58,699 bases of DNA from Colimorpha sp045597945. Its GTDB lineage: Bacteria > Bacteroidota > Bacteroidia > Bacteroidales > P3. The position numbers and the translations under genes are program-made. The notes under the pieces are model-generated. The model did not search any database. It saw nothing but the letters and a program-made list of their open reading frames with translations, and was not told the DNA's origin. Positions 33,173 through 40,642 of the stretch are shown piece after piece (the stretch's first letter is position 1; every line of letters starts with the position of its first letter). The stretch is from positions 1-58,699 of the forward strand of contig JAZLLD010000023.1 of assembly GCA_045597945.1 (NCBI GenBank). Reading direction: 5' to 3'.

Positions 33173-34288
33173 TTATTGCTGGAGAGAGTTGATCATGCGC
33201 ATGGCATTGTCCTTCCACATGCGGTTGAAGTCCATGTTCCAGGAGATACCGCAGTTGATCATCAGGTTGTTGCTCTTCTGGTCGAAAGTGAAGTCGGTAG
33301 TGGTGCGGTTGGCAACGTAGGCGTGGAAGCGGAAGCTGGGGCAAATCTCAGGGCGATATTCCATGCCCAGGCCATAAGTGCAGTAGGCATGTTCCTCATC
33401 CTCAAGCACATCGAACATGCCGGGGGTGGGATAGCCACCGAGGGCCGACATAGAGCGGTTCTGCTCGTAAGCACCCTTGATAAAGAAGCTGAGGTTGGGC
33501 AGCGCATACCAGTTGGCACAGCTGACCACGGCGTAGTTGTTGCCCCAGTCGTTGTTGGTCATCGCATGGTGGATAAGGTCCAGATAGATGTCGAACTTGT
33601 CGTACACAAGTTTCTGGCCCACGGCAATATAGTTCATGAACTTGCGGTCGGGACGCTGGAACCAGTTCACCGACGACAGCATCTTGTAGTGGCCGAAATT
33701 GCCGGAGTAGTAGAGGCTGTAAGCCAGCAGACCGTCGTCCCAACCGGCACCGCCATTGGTGTAGACGTAGGGAGAATCGCCAATCTGGCCCATGAACATG
33801 TGGCGGCCGTTGTTGGTCTTGTAGGCTGCGGCCACTGCGGGCTGGAAGCAGTAGAAATAATCCCAGTAGCGGGTGGAGAAGAGCACGTCGATAGGCGCTG
33901 CGTCGTACTCAAAGCCGCCCACGGCCAGGGCATCCTTACCCAGGCGGATAGTCCAATTGTTGTTAGGCATGTAGTTAACATAGAGGAAGTCGGTGTTGTC
34001 GAACAGATTCACCGAGCCGGGGTTGGCCACCACGCGCTGGCGGAAGAAATAGCTGAACTTGTCGCCAAAGGTGCCGCCGGCAATGAGGTTGAAATAGCGG
34101 CCGTGCATGCCGTAGCTGGGGTCGTAGTTCAGGCCGGAATTGTCGCTGACCTTGTTGAAATCAAAATCGGCGCGCGCCTCCAAGCGCATCTGACTGAAAA
34201 TGGGGTCAAAATTGACCTGAGCCTTAGTTGCTCCAGAAATAAGCATCAGAGCGAGCAAGGGCAGAATGTGTAAAACTCTATTTTTCAA
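33173..34288 (-). CDS. porin-like outer-membrane beta-barrel protein
   Basis: A 371-residue protein with a type I signal peptide (MKNRVLHILPLLALMLISGA, cut near TKAQ). The mature chain is a regular run of amphipathic strands typical of a large barrel, for example YFNLIAGGTFGDKFSYFFRQR, WTIRLGKDALAVGG and FDIYLDLIHHAM. The N-terminal FFRQRV and GKDALAVGGFEYD segments resemble OprO/OprP (phosphate-selective porin) family proteins of Bacteroidales. It heads an operon with the Gate-domain transporter 35 bp downstream and has a -7 box at 34325-34332. Substrate selectivity cannot be read. Confidence 0.8.
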   Translation of the reverse strand: MKNRVLHILPLLALMLISGATKAQVNFDPIFSQMRLEARADFDFNKVSDNSGLNYDPSYGMHGRYFNLIAGGTFGDKFSYFFRQRVVANPGSVNLFDNTDFLYVNYMPNNNWTIRLGKDALAVGGFEYDAAPIDVLFSTRYWDYFYCFQPAVAAAYKTNNGRHMFMGQIGDSPYVYTNGGAGWDDGLLAYSLYYSGNFGHYKMLSSVNWFQRPDRKFMNYIAVGQKLVYDKFDIYLDLIHHAMTNNDWGNNYAVVSCANWYALPNLSFFIKGAYEQNRSMSALGGYPTPGMFDVLEDEEHAYCTYGLGMEYRPEICPSFRFHAYVANRTTTDFTFDQKSNNLMINCGISWNMDFNRMWKDNAMRMINSLQQ

Positions 34289-34324
34289 TTTTCTATAAAT
34301 TTAATGTTACAATATAATAATTTG

Positions 34325-34332
34325 CAAAGATA
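34325..34332 (-). promoter_or_regulatory. -7 box for the porin/transporter operon
   Basis: Reverse-strand TATCTTTG, 36 bp upstream of the porin start. It is divergent from the promoter at 34374. Confidence 0.72.
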
Positions 34333-34373
34333 CGAAAATTTCACATTTTTTTCGAAATATGAAATAAATTTGG

Positions 34374-34381
34374 TAATTTTG
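34374..34381 (+). promoter_or_regulatory. -7 box for the beta-barrel gene at 34406
   Basis: TAATTTTG, 24 bp before the ATG, matches TAnnTTTG. It is only 41 bp from the divergent box at 34325-34332, so the two units share a control region. Confidence 0.68.
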
Positions 34382-34405
34382 TAGCTTGAAAAAAACAAGT
34401 ATAAT

Positions 34406-35137
34406 ATGAGTAAGTATAACAACATCAAAGGATTGTGCCTCGGCATCGTGCTCCTTTTTGCCGGCATTAGCGCCCGCGCCCAGCAGGCCGAGACTTCCTT
34501 CTACTTTGACGGATTCATTCCCACTGCCGAATTCAACAACGCCTCGGGCGTGAAAGAAGGCATATTCAAACCCATGGATCGCCACAACGTAGCCATGGAC
34601 GCCTTTGCCGGCATGGGATTCTCACTGCGTTTCGGTCTCTGGTGCGACATTGGCTACGGCCAGCTGCAGCCCTTTGCCGAGATGAGCGTTCTCTGGAACC
34701 CCACCAAAGGCTCGGTCAACGACGTCTACGACAACAACGAACTCAACGTCACCATGGGCTCAACGCCCATCACCCCGCATTATTTCAACATCCCTGCGGC
34801 CTTGGGTCTGAAGTACCGCTACGACATCACCCCCATCGTCAAGCCCTTTGCCGAGTTCTCCTTGGGCTTCGATGCCATGTTCATCACCCGCAACGGCTAC
34901 AGCCAAGTGCCCGCCATGTGGTACGCCTACCGTCCCTCGCTCAACTTTGCCTGGACCGTGGGTGCCGGCACCTACCTTGGCGACAACGTCAGCGTGGGCC
35001 TCTACTACTATGGCCTTGGCGACCATCGCATTGAATACACCGGCCGCACCCAGAACAACGTCACCGACGAGTTCCCCAGCCGCGTAGTCAAGCGCAACAT
35101 TGGCGAGCTGGCCATCCGCATCGGCTTCCATTTCTAA
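34406..35137 (+). CDS. outer-membrane beta-barrel protein, function unknown
   Basis: A 243-residue protein with a signal peptide (GLCLGIVLLFAGISARAQ). The mature part has about eight to ten amphipathic strands (AFAGMGFSLRFGLWCDIGYG, YFNIPAALGLKYRYDIT, FAWTVGAGTYLGDNVSVGLYYYGLG) and a final strand ending IGFHF with a terminal Phe. That is the usual signature of a small outer-membrane barrel assembled by BAM. No ligand or enzymatic motif is seen. It is transcribed divergently from the porin/transporter operon and closed by the terminator at 35166-35192. Confidence 0.82.
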   Translation: MSKYNNIKGLCLGIVLLFAGISARAQQAETSFYFDGFIPTAEFNNASGVKEGIFKPMDRHNVAMDAFAGMGFSLRFGLWCDIGYGQLQPFAEMSVLWNPTKGSVNDVYDNNELNVTMGSTPITPHYFNIPAALGLKYRYDITPIVKPFAEFSLGFDAMFITRNGYSQVPAMWYAYRPSLNFAWTVGAGTYLGDNVSVGLYYYGLGDHRIEYTGRTQNNVTDEFPSRVVKRNIGELAIRIGFHF

Positions 35138-35165
35138 CCGACAGCATCAAATCAACAAACCATAC

Positions 35166-35192
35166 AGCCCCTTCTCCCCGGAAGGGGCTTTT
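35166..35192 (+). terminator. Rho-independent terminator
   Basis: A 9-bp perfect stem AGCCCCTTC/GAAGGGGCT with a 6-nt loop and a short T-run, 28 bp after the stop of the beta-barrel gene. Confidence 0.88.
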
Positions 35193-35315
35193 GTTATGCC
35201 GTCCAACCACCTCATTCTCAATTTGCTCCAATTGTCCCTCCAAACCTTTCCCCACCAGCCAACTGCCTGAAATCCGCAGTGCTACCTCGGCCTTCCTCCG
35301 CCCTTCTCCCGCCAT

Positions 35316-35472
35316 TTATCCTATATTTATTCTATAGTTATACCTTAGTTATCCTATTATATATAGGATAACTATAGAATAAATAAGGTATAAATATAGG
35401 ATAAGGAACGGGCTTACTACGGGCTCACTGTGTTATTTCGGTTGCAGTGTTGAGCGGTTTTTGTTGTGTTAA
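35316..35472 (-). repeat. dispersed palindromic element, copy 2 (11-bp units)
   Basis: The inverted copy of 15779-15936. The 89-bp palindrome (35316-35404) is built of 11-bp units: TTATCCTATAT, TTATTCTATAG, TTATACCTTAG on the left; a 23-bp near-symmetrical centre; CTATAGAATAA, ATAAGGTATAA, ATATAGGATAA on the right. It is followed by CGGGCTTACTA and CGGGCTCACTG and by the conserved tail ending near AACAC. In this copy the palindrome is almost perfect. It lies in the 565-bp gap between a beta-barrel gene and the UpxY-like gene; the rest of that gap shows only the -7 box at 35640. Confidence 0.87.
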
Positions 35473-35639
35473 CTAGTGGTTTTGGTGGGGATATTGGCCG
35501 GCTTCAGAACCAGAGCCTATGCAATTTGGCGCAAAAATGGTGCGCTAATAGGTGACCGAAGCCGGGGTGAAGAAAACGGGGAACTTGCCACTATTCAATC
35601 TAATTTTTGTAAAAAACGTGAAGATTCAAAATAAAATCG

Positions 35640-35647
35640 TATCTTTG
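35640..35647 (+). promoter_or_regulatory. -7 box for the UpxY-like gene
   Basis: TATCTTTG matches the consensus exactly. Transcription would start about 60 bp before the chosen ATG, leaving a leader in which an antiterminator-loading hairpin could sit. Confidence 0.7.
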
Positions 35648-35711
35648 CACTTTCAAAGGGCTGGCTGATAACCAATCGAAATCAACACAACCTTTTGCAA
35701 CTTTGAAAAAT

Positions 35712-36227
35712 ATGTGGTACATCGTCTATACAAAAAAACTGGCAGACCCCGAGCTCGCTTTGCAACTGAAAGAAAGAGGGCTTGATTTCTTTGTGCCTGT
35801 CCAGTCCGTAGAGAAGTGTAACTCCGACCATACCAAGATGGAAGTCAAGGAGGTGTATCCTTTAGGAAGACTAATCTTCATCCAGACCGAAGGCAACATT
35901 CTTGGCCTCATCAAAGAGATTGATGGACTTCTCGGCATCTATAAGGACCGTGCCACCAACAAATGTGCCACCGTGAAAGATGTCGACATGAATGCGTTCA
36001 GGTTATTCTTGAGCAGCAATAACGACCGAGTTTTGTTCCTCAAGGATCCATTTTCCCATTTCGCGAATAAGCAGAGAGTCCGTGTTCGTGGAGGAGACTT
36101 TGCAGGTCAGGAAGGTCGCATTGTGAGAATCCTGAAAAGCCGTAAGCTTGTCATTGAGCTTGGATCCTTCGCCGTGGCCATCACCGGCATTGATCCGTCT
36201 CTTCTCGAACCCATCGACGACAAATAG
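35712..36227 (+). CDS. UpxY/LoaP-type transcription antiterminator (NusG paralogue)
   Basis: A 171-residue specialised NusG paralogue. In Bacteroides, UpxY proteins load on RNA polymerase in the leader of capsular polysaccharide operons and prevent premature termination. Seen: an N-terminal NGN domain starting WYIVYTKK with the aromatic core FFVPVQSVEKC and PLGRLIFIQTEG (about residues 1-105), then a C-terminal KOW domain with KQRVRVRGGDFAGQEGRIVRI (in part QRVRVRGGDF) and VIELGSFAVAITGI. The ATG at 35712 is preferred to an in-frame TTG nine bases earlier. No capsule genes follow: the next genes are a small membrane protein and tRNAs on the opposite strand. It is therefore an orphan, or acts at a distance. 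Confidence 0.87.
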   Translation: MWYIVYTKKLADPELALQLKERGLDFFVPVQSVEKCNSDHTKMEVKEVYPLGRLIFIQTEGNILGLIKEIDGLLGIYKDRATNKCATVKDVDMNAFRLFLSSNNDRVLFLKDPFSHFANKQRVRVRGGDFAGQEGRIVRILKSRKLVIELGSFAVAITGIDPSLLEPIDDK

Positions 36228-36304
36228 CCAATAAAGAAGAATTTAAGGCAAATCCCACACAACAGCTAAATCAAATACTTGCGGCTGAGGACAACAGGAA
36301 GGGG

Positions 36305-36553
36305 TTATTGGCCGATTTCCTCCATGAGGTTTTTGTTGACCTCCAGGGGGGAGTATTTCTCGGCATTTTTGCACTTGGTGCTGGAGGCTTTGGCGCACAC
36401 GCATCCGCCGCCCTTGCCGGTGTAGGGGTCCATGCTGCTGCAGTGGCGCTTGAATTCGCCATGCTTTTTGAAGAACATTTTCACGCCGAGGCCCATGAAC
36501 ATCAGGGCTACGAGAACCAGGGCGAGCAATAGTGTGGGTACGAGGGCCGTCAT
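36305..36553 (-). CDS. small single-pass membrane protein with conserved cysteines
   Basis: An 82-residue protein. Residues about 5-24 form one membrane helix (LLLALVLVALMFMGLGVKMF), followed by a basic cytoplasmic or periplasmic tail that contains four cysteines (RHCSS, GGCVCAK and TKCKN). The layout of one helix, a KKHGEFK-type basic step and a cysteine-bearing tail is familiar from small conserved Bacteroidetes proteins of unknown function. It could bind metal or form disulfides, but nothing is proven. It lies just downstream of the tRNA-Asn pair on the same strand. Confidence 0.65.
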   Translation of the reverse strand: MTALVPTLLLALVLVALMFMGLGVKMFFKKHGEFKRHCSSMDPYTGKGGGCVCAKASSTKCKNAEKYSPLEVNKNLMEEIGQ

Positions 36554-36612
36554 TTTGTTTGCTATTTGTTGTTTACGAAAAAAGCCGCAATTTCTTGCGG
36601 CTTTCTCTTCTG

Positions 36613-36686
36613 CTCCCCAAGCAGGACTTGAACCTGCGACCCCCTGATTAACAGTCAGGTGCTCTAACCAACTGAGCTATTGAGGA
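36613..36686 (-). tRNA. tRNA-Asn (GTT), copy 2
   Basis: A 74-nt tRNA on the reverse strand. The acceptor TCCTCAA pairs with TTGGGGA, the D arm has AGCTCAGTTGGTTAGAGC, the anticodon loop is CTGTTAATC with anticodon GTT, and the T arm has GGTTCAAGTCC. CCA is not encoded. It is identical to the copy at 36721-36794 and separated from it by 34 bp. Confidence 0.97.
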
Positions 36687-36720
36687 ATCCTTGTTGTAGT
36701 TGTAATTGTTTTTGTTGCTG

Positions 36721-36794
36721 CTCCCCAAGCAGGACTTGAACCTGCGACCCCCTGATTAACAGTCAGGTGCTCTAACCAACTGAGCTATTGAGGA
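36721..36794 (-). tRNA. tRNA-Asn (GTT), copy 1
   Basis: Identical in sequence to 36613-36686 and transcribed first. A -7 box lies 33 bp upstream at 36827-36834. The two genes are almost certainly one transcript. Confidence 0.97.
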
Positions 36795-36826
36795 AGATTA
36801 CCTCGCTTTTTCTCTCAAAGCGGGTG

Positions 36827-36857
36827 CAAAATTACGCTTTTTTTTTGAATTACACAA
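36827..36857 (-). promoter_or_regulatory. Bacteroidetes promoter for the tRNA-Asn pair
   Basis: On the reverse strand a TTG (36857-36855) is followed, after 20 bp, by TAATTTTG (36834-36827). It matches the -33/-7 arrangement and lies directly upstream of the first tRNA. Confidence 0.7.
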
Positions 36858-36904
36858 TATTTTTCTGAAAAAACTTTTTTAGAAGCATGTTATCAAGTTG
36901 TAAA

Positions 36905-37789
36905 CTACATTGTTACATATTGTAAATTTTTTACAATATCGCTCGCAATAAGGCTACATTCCGACTGTTTTCCTACTGCAAAGTCACCACTTTTGCCATG
37001 CAGCCACACCCCTAAGACAGCGCACATCTCATCATCTAATTGATTATTATTATTTTGCGCAATTATTGAAAGAATAATTCCCGTCAGCACATCGCCGCTT
37101 CCGGCTGTTGCCATGCCAGCGTTTCCTGTGGTATTCAAGTAGATAGCACCATTTCTTCCGGTAGTCTGGCTGCGATGGCCCTTGTAGACGATTGTCGCGC
37201 CAGTCTCCCGGCTGATTTCCCGCTGAGCGGCCAATCGAGACTCGGGGGTGTCGAACTGACCGAAGAGGCGCTCGAACTCCTTAGCATGGGGGGTGAGGAT
37301 AATGGGAGCCTGGGCAGAATGGTGGCGGAGCAGCTCCAAATTGTCGTCCATGCGGGCCAGCATGTTCAACCCGTCGGCATCGATAACCATGGGCTTACCG
37401 GCAGCCGCAGCTAACAGATGCCGCATGGTCTCGCCGCTGCCAGTGCCCAGTCCGGGTCCAACCCCTATGGCATCGTATTTGGAGAGTTCAGCCGATGCAA
37501 AAAGATGCGTCCAGTGGGTTTCGTCTTCATCAATCGACACCATGGCCTCGGGCACTGCAACCTGCATGATGTCGACACCCTTTCGCGGCACATGCACCGT
37601 CAGCAGACCCACGCCGGTACGCAGACAAGCTTTGGCTGCCAGGATGGCAGCGCCCATCTTGCCGTAGCTGCCGGCAATGAGCAGAGCATGGCCGTAGGTG
37701 CCTTTGTGGCTTTCGGGTGCGCGGTTCTTGATAAAGTCGGGCCACTGCGGTTGGTCCACCTCGAAGGTGTTGGCATCGATTTGTCTCAT
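36905..37789 (-). CDS. nnrD: ADP-dependent NAD(P)H-hydrate dehydratase
   Basis: A 294-residue ribokinase-fold enzyme that repairs damaged NAD(P)H by dehydrating the S-hydrate with ADP. Only the dehydratase domain is present; the NnrE epimerase domain that is often fused in front is missing. Seen: HKGTYGHALLIAGSYGKMGAA at the N-terminal signature (GTYGHALLIAGS), the GVGPGLGTG loop, VIDADGLNML, PIILTPHAKEFERLFG and the catalytic GMATAGSGDVLTGII. A weak hairpin (AAGGGCGG at 37811 with CCGCCCTT at 37834) lies in its upstream region and may end the preceding transcript instead. Confidence 0.93.
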   Translation of the reverse strand: MRQIDANTFEVDQPQWPDFIKNRAPESHKGTYGHALLIAGSYGKMGAAILAAKACLRTGVGLLTVHVPRKGVDIMQVAVPEAMVSIDEDETHWTHLFASAELSKYDAIGVGPGLGTGSGETMRHLLAAAAGKPMVIDADGLNMLARMDDNLELLRHHSAQAPIILTPHAKEFERLFGQFDTPESRLAAQREISRETGATIVYKGHRSQTTGRNGAIYLNTTGNAGMATAGSGDVLTGIILSIIAQNNNNQLDDEMCAVLGVWLHGKSGDFAVGKQSECSLIASDIVKNLQYVTM

Positions 37790-37954
37790 GTGAAATGTTA
37801 TTATATTATTAAGGGCGGGGACTTAACCAGCCACCGCCCTTACATGTTTTCTTCTAGTTTATGAAGCTTGGGAGTTAATGAAGTTGTGGAGGCAACCTGC
37901 CACTTCAACCGCCCTCAACCACATAAGCTTTCTTCAATTATTTTCAACTTTCGA

Positions 37955-38932
37955 TTAAAAATGATAAGTCAGACCCATGTCGAAGACCCAGGTGCGGTTG
38001 TAGGACTCGAAATCCTTGGCGGTGCTAATCAGGCCATGATAGTAGGTGCCGTCGAAGTGGAGCTGCCAAGAGGGGGAAACGCGGAAAGTGAGGCCGAGGC
38101 CGCCAGCCATACCGGCATCGAAGCGGTTGTCGGAACCCTCAACAAAAGAGTAAGAGTCGCCAGTGAAAGGACGGGGATCATCGGCCACATAGACATAGCC
38201 GTGACGCCACTGAGAAAGCCAGTAGCCGCAATAGCCACCAAAGGTGAAGTTGATGCGGACATCTTCGCCACCAACGGAGAGGTCGGCGAGGACGGGCAGC
38301 TGGAGATACATGTTGTTGTAGGTGGTGTAGTATTTGTCTTCGAGGTCGAGATACTTCACATTCAGGTAGGTGGCATAGTTCTTGGACATCAGCGAGAGGC
38401 CGGAACGGATGCCGAACCACTGATTAAACTGGTAGCCTACGCGGGCGTCGAGGTCGAGGCCACGGCCGCCGTACCAGGTGCCGCTCCAACGAGCGCTCCT
38501 GACATCCATGTGGTTGCTAGAACCGCCGAGCATCAGGCCAACATACCAGCCCTTAGCTTCGTCGTTGCGGATAGCGTTCTCGTCCATGAGGTGCTGGCGG
38601 ACGTCCTTGCCGTGGTGATTGCAGCACTCGTGCTTGTCGCCAGGCATTGCGTTAATCTGCTCGTCGCGCAGGAAAACGCGGGTGGAGGGCTGAACTCTCT
38701 CGGCCAGGTTGGCGTTGAGGAAAGCCTGATATTGAGAAGCATCGATCAGCGCGGTAGCCATGCGACCAGAACGGGTCTGCAGCACTACACCATACTTGTT
38801 GAGTGAATCCTGAGGAATCAGATTGGTGTCAGCAAAAGTGATCAAAGCCGACACATACTCTCTCGTGCCCTGCTGGGCCATTGCGCCGGCCATCACAGCC
38901 AGGAGCAAAGCGATAGATAAGATTTTCTTCAT
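37955..38932 (-). CDS. PorT-like outer-membrane beta-barrel protein
   Basis: A 325-residue protein with a type I signal peptide (MKKILSIALLLAVMAGAMAQ). The first 130 mature residues are not barrel-like and include a His/Cys-rich spot (DKHECCNHHGKD). From GWYVGLMLGGSSNHM onward the chain has eight to ten amphipathic strands (RVGYQFNQWFGIRSGLSLM, MYLQLPVLADLSVG, INFTFGGYCGYWLSQW) and ends FDMGLTYHF, as in the OMP_b-brl_2/PorT group. The C-terminal Phe fits BAM recognition. Function is unknown. A promoter is visible at 38977-39006. Confidence 0.82.
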   Translation of the reverse strand: MKKILSIALLLAVMAGAMAQQGTREYVSALITFADTNLIPQDSLNKYGVVLQTRSGRMATALIDASQYQAFLNANLAERVQPSTRVFLRDEQINAMPGDKHECCNHHGKDVRQHLMDENAIRNDEAKGWYVGLMLGGSSNHMDVRSARWSGTWYGGRGLDLDARVGYQFNQWFGIRSGLSLMSKNYATYLNVKYLDLEDKYYTTYNNMYLQLPVLADLSVGGEDVRINFTFGGYCGYWLSQWRHGYVYVADDPRPFTGDSYSFVEGSDNRFDAGMAGGLGLTFRVSPSWQLHFDGTYYHGLISTAKDFESYNRTWVFDMGLTYHF

Positions 38933-38976
38933 TTTATATATAAAATTTCAGTTATTATTCTACAAAATTCAAATTG

Positions 38977-39006
38977 CAAAGATACGAATATTTGTCGAAA
39001 CAACAA
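38977..39006 (-). promoter_or_regulatory. Bacteroidetes -33/-7 promoter for the PorT-like gene
   Basis: Reverse-strand TTG (39006-39004), a 19-bp spacer and TATCTTTG (38984-38977), 45 bp upstream of the ATG. A ten-T tract lies just upstream of the -33. Confidence 0.75.
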
Positions 39007-39031
39007 GTTTTTTTTTTACACTTGGTGCAAA

Positions 39032-39889
39032 TTACAGGCTCGAATAGCTGGGACTGAAGGTGTCGCCGCCCTGCACTGAGCCGGTTGCAATGCCCTTCTT
39101 CAGCCACTTGGAGCGCTGGGCAGAAGTGCCATGGTTGAAGGAGTCGGGGACCGAATATCCGCGGGCTTTTTTCTGCAGATAGTCGTCGCCAATCAGCGCG
39201 GCCACACGCAGGCCTTCATCGATGTCGCCTTCTTCAAGAGAACCGAACATTTCGTTGTCGTGATAAGCCCACACACCGGCATAATAGTCGGCCTGAAGCT
39301 CCAGCCGGACACTGATTTTGTTGGCCTCTTTTTCGCTCAAGCGCGACATCTGCTGATGAGCTTCGGTCAGGGTGCCAAGCAGGTACTGCACATGGTGGCC
39401 AACCTCATGGGCGATGACATAGGCATAGACGAAATCGCCATCGGCTCCGAGCTGCTGTTTCATATTCATAAAGAACTCAAGATCAAGGTATACGCACTGG
39501 TCAGCGGAGCAGTAGAACGGCCCCGACTGCGAGGTGGCGTTGCCGCAACCGCTCTGCACACCATCCTTGAAAAGCACCAGCTTCGGCGGCACATATTTCT
39601 TGCCCATTTTCTTGAATTCGGCAGTCCATACATCCTCGGTTCCAGCCAGGATCTGGCGTGCGAATTTGGCCATGGCTTCTTCCTCGTCCGAGGCCACATA
39701 ATCGGTGGTCACTTCCTCGGTCTGGCTGCCGCCTGCCAACTGCAGAACACTGGCGGGGTTGCCGCCAAAAATCCATACCAGCAAGCCGGCAATAATCAGT
39801 CCGCCAAGACCCAATCCGCCCTTGGTCTTCACGCTGCGACCCCTGCGGTCGTCCACATTGGTACTTTCTCTTCTTCCGTCTAATTTCAT
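39032..39889 (-). CDS. ypfJ: YpfJ-type neutral zinc metallopeptidase
   Basis: A 285-residue member of the putative neutral zinc metallopeptidase family (PF04228, YpfJ). The start is set at ATG 39889 (MKLDGRRESTNVDDRRG), the usual beginning of this family; an upstream in-frame ATG adds only five residues. One membrane helix (LGLGGLIIAGLLVWIFGG) anchors it, with the domain probably outside the cytoplasm. Seen: CGNATSQSGPFYCSADQCVYLD, in which the Cys and Tyr pattern is typical, and the zinc motif AYVIAHEVGHHVQ (His161, Glu162, His165), with ELQADYYAGVWAY providing the third ligand. It lies 21 bp after the restriction gene, so it may share that transcript, although the peptidase itself is ordinary chromosomal content. 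Confidence 0.92.
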   Translation of the reverse strand: MKLDGRRESTNVDDRRGRSVKTKGGLGLGGLIIAGLLVWIFGGNPASVLQLAGGSQTEEVTTDYVASDEEEAMAKFARQILAGTEDVWTAEFKKMGKKYVPPKLVLFKDGVQSGCGNATSQSGPFYCSADQCVYLDLEFFMNMKQQLGADGDFVYAYVIAHEVGHHVQYLLGTLTEAHQQMSRLSEKEANKISVRLELQADYYAGVWAYHDNEMFGSLEEGDIDEGLRVAALIGDDYLQKKARGYSVPDSFNHGTSAQRSKWLKKGIATGSVQGGDTFSPSYSSL

Positions 39890-39910
39890 AATTAGAAAAT
39901 TCAAAAAAAA

Positions 39911-40642
39911 TTATATAATTTCAACCCAAGAATCATCAAAATTAATACTCTTTAAAACATCATCCATGGGAATAGTCGGTGGTCTTTTGACCTTGAATCT
40001 AACACAATCATTTGGTACTTTGGCGTGGATTGTGAATTGCGATCCATGCGGTTGCCAAGTAAAATGGGCATCCCCTGTTTCCTTATTCTTCCCTATGAGA
40101 TTACCTCGCGAGTTTTCCTCCCAAAAATAATCACTTGTTTTATATCGCTCAATAAATTCCTCAAAAAAGCAGAACTCGGACAAGTCATTGTTTCTTATTA
40201 ACACACCAACTCTTACCGGATTGTATTCGTCGTAAGCAATATTTATTCTTTCGTTCCAGACAGCTAGTACCGACTGACCCGTACGCTGAATATCTTGGTG
40301 AGGGTCCGTGATTCCAAATGAGAAATCAGGCGAGCACCGCCCACTGATTAATCTCACGTTCCTGCAATTGAACGGAGCAGCATTTTTCACGGTCTTCATC
40401 GACCAGGCCATCTTCTTGTACGCCACATCGGCAATTCCAATAGGACTAGCAAAATGGGTTCCACCTATCGATTCGGCAAAGATGTTACCCCAGTCATCCC
40501 CAGTGATATCATTACGCCCAATATGAATCTGATAAGCGAAATGTGCACCAAACCTCTTTATGATTGACTCTGGAGGTCTGCCCAACTCATACAATTCTTC
40601 AGTCTTTAGCCTTTTTGAATCTCTTAATTTAGGACGGTTCAT
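39911..40642 (-). CDS. putative type II restriction endonuclease
   Basis: A 243-residue protein translated 4 bp overlapping (ATGA) with the cytosine methyltransferase gene, which is the main reason for the call. The sequence has a plausible PD-(D/E)XK-like core: GIADVAYKKMAWSMKTVK (Asp, then Ser/Met-x-Lys) followed by a conserved-looking FNCRNVRLISGRCSPDFSFG. It lacks membrane segments and other catalytic motifs. It is AT-rich relative to its neighbours, as restriction-modification genes often are. Its recognition sequence cannot be inferred; relatives paired with Dcm-type enzymes often cut short palindromes, but that is family knowledge, not seen here. Confidence 0.75.
   Translation of the reverse strand: MNRPKLRDSKRLKTEELYELGRPPESIIKRFGAHFAYQIHIGRNDITGDDWGNIFAESIGGTHFASPIGIADVAYKKMAWSMKTVKNAAPFNCRNVRLISGRCSPDFSFGITDPHQDIQRTGQSVLAVWNERINIAYDEYNPVRVGVLIRNNDLSEFCFFEEFIERYKTSDYFWEENSRGNLIGKNKETGDAHFTWQPHGSQFTIHAKVPNDCVRFKVKRPPTIPMDDVLKSINFDDSWVEII

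Noticed and set aside
31983..34273. Two long forward frames (31983-33059 and 33176-34273) opposite the transporter and porin genes
   Set aside because: Both are shadows with His/Gly/Val-rich composition. The reverse frames have signal peptide, membrane segments and promoter.
36613..36794. tRNA pair as attachment site of an integrated island
   Set aside because: Both tRNA-Asn genes are complete, and no integrase or 3'-end duplication is visible beyond the second tRNA itself, which is a full tandem gene.
37868..38806. Forward 312-codon frame opposite the PorT-like gene
   Set aside because: Shadow frame. The reverse frame has a signal peptide, barrel strands and a -33/-7 promoter.
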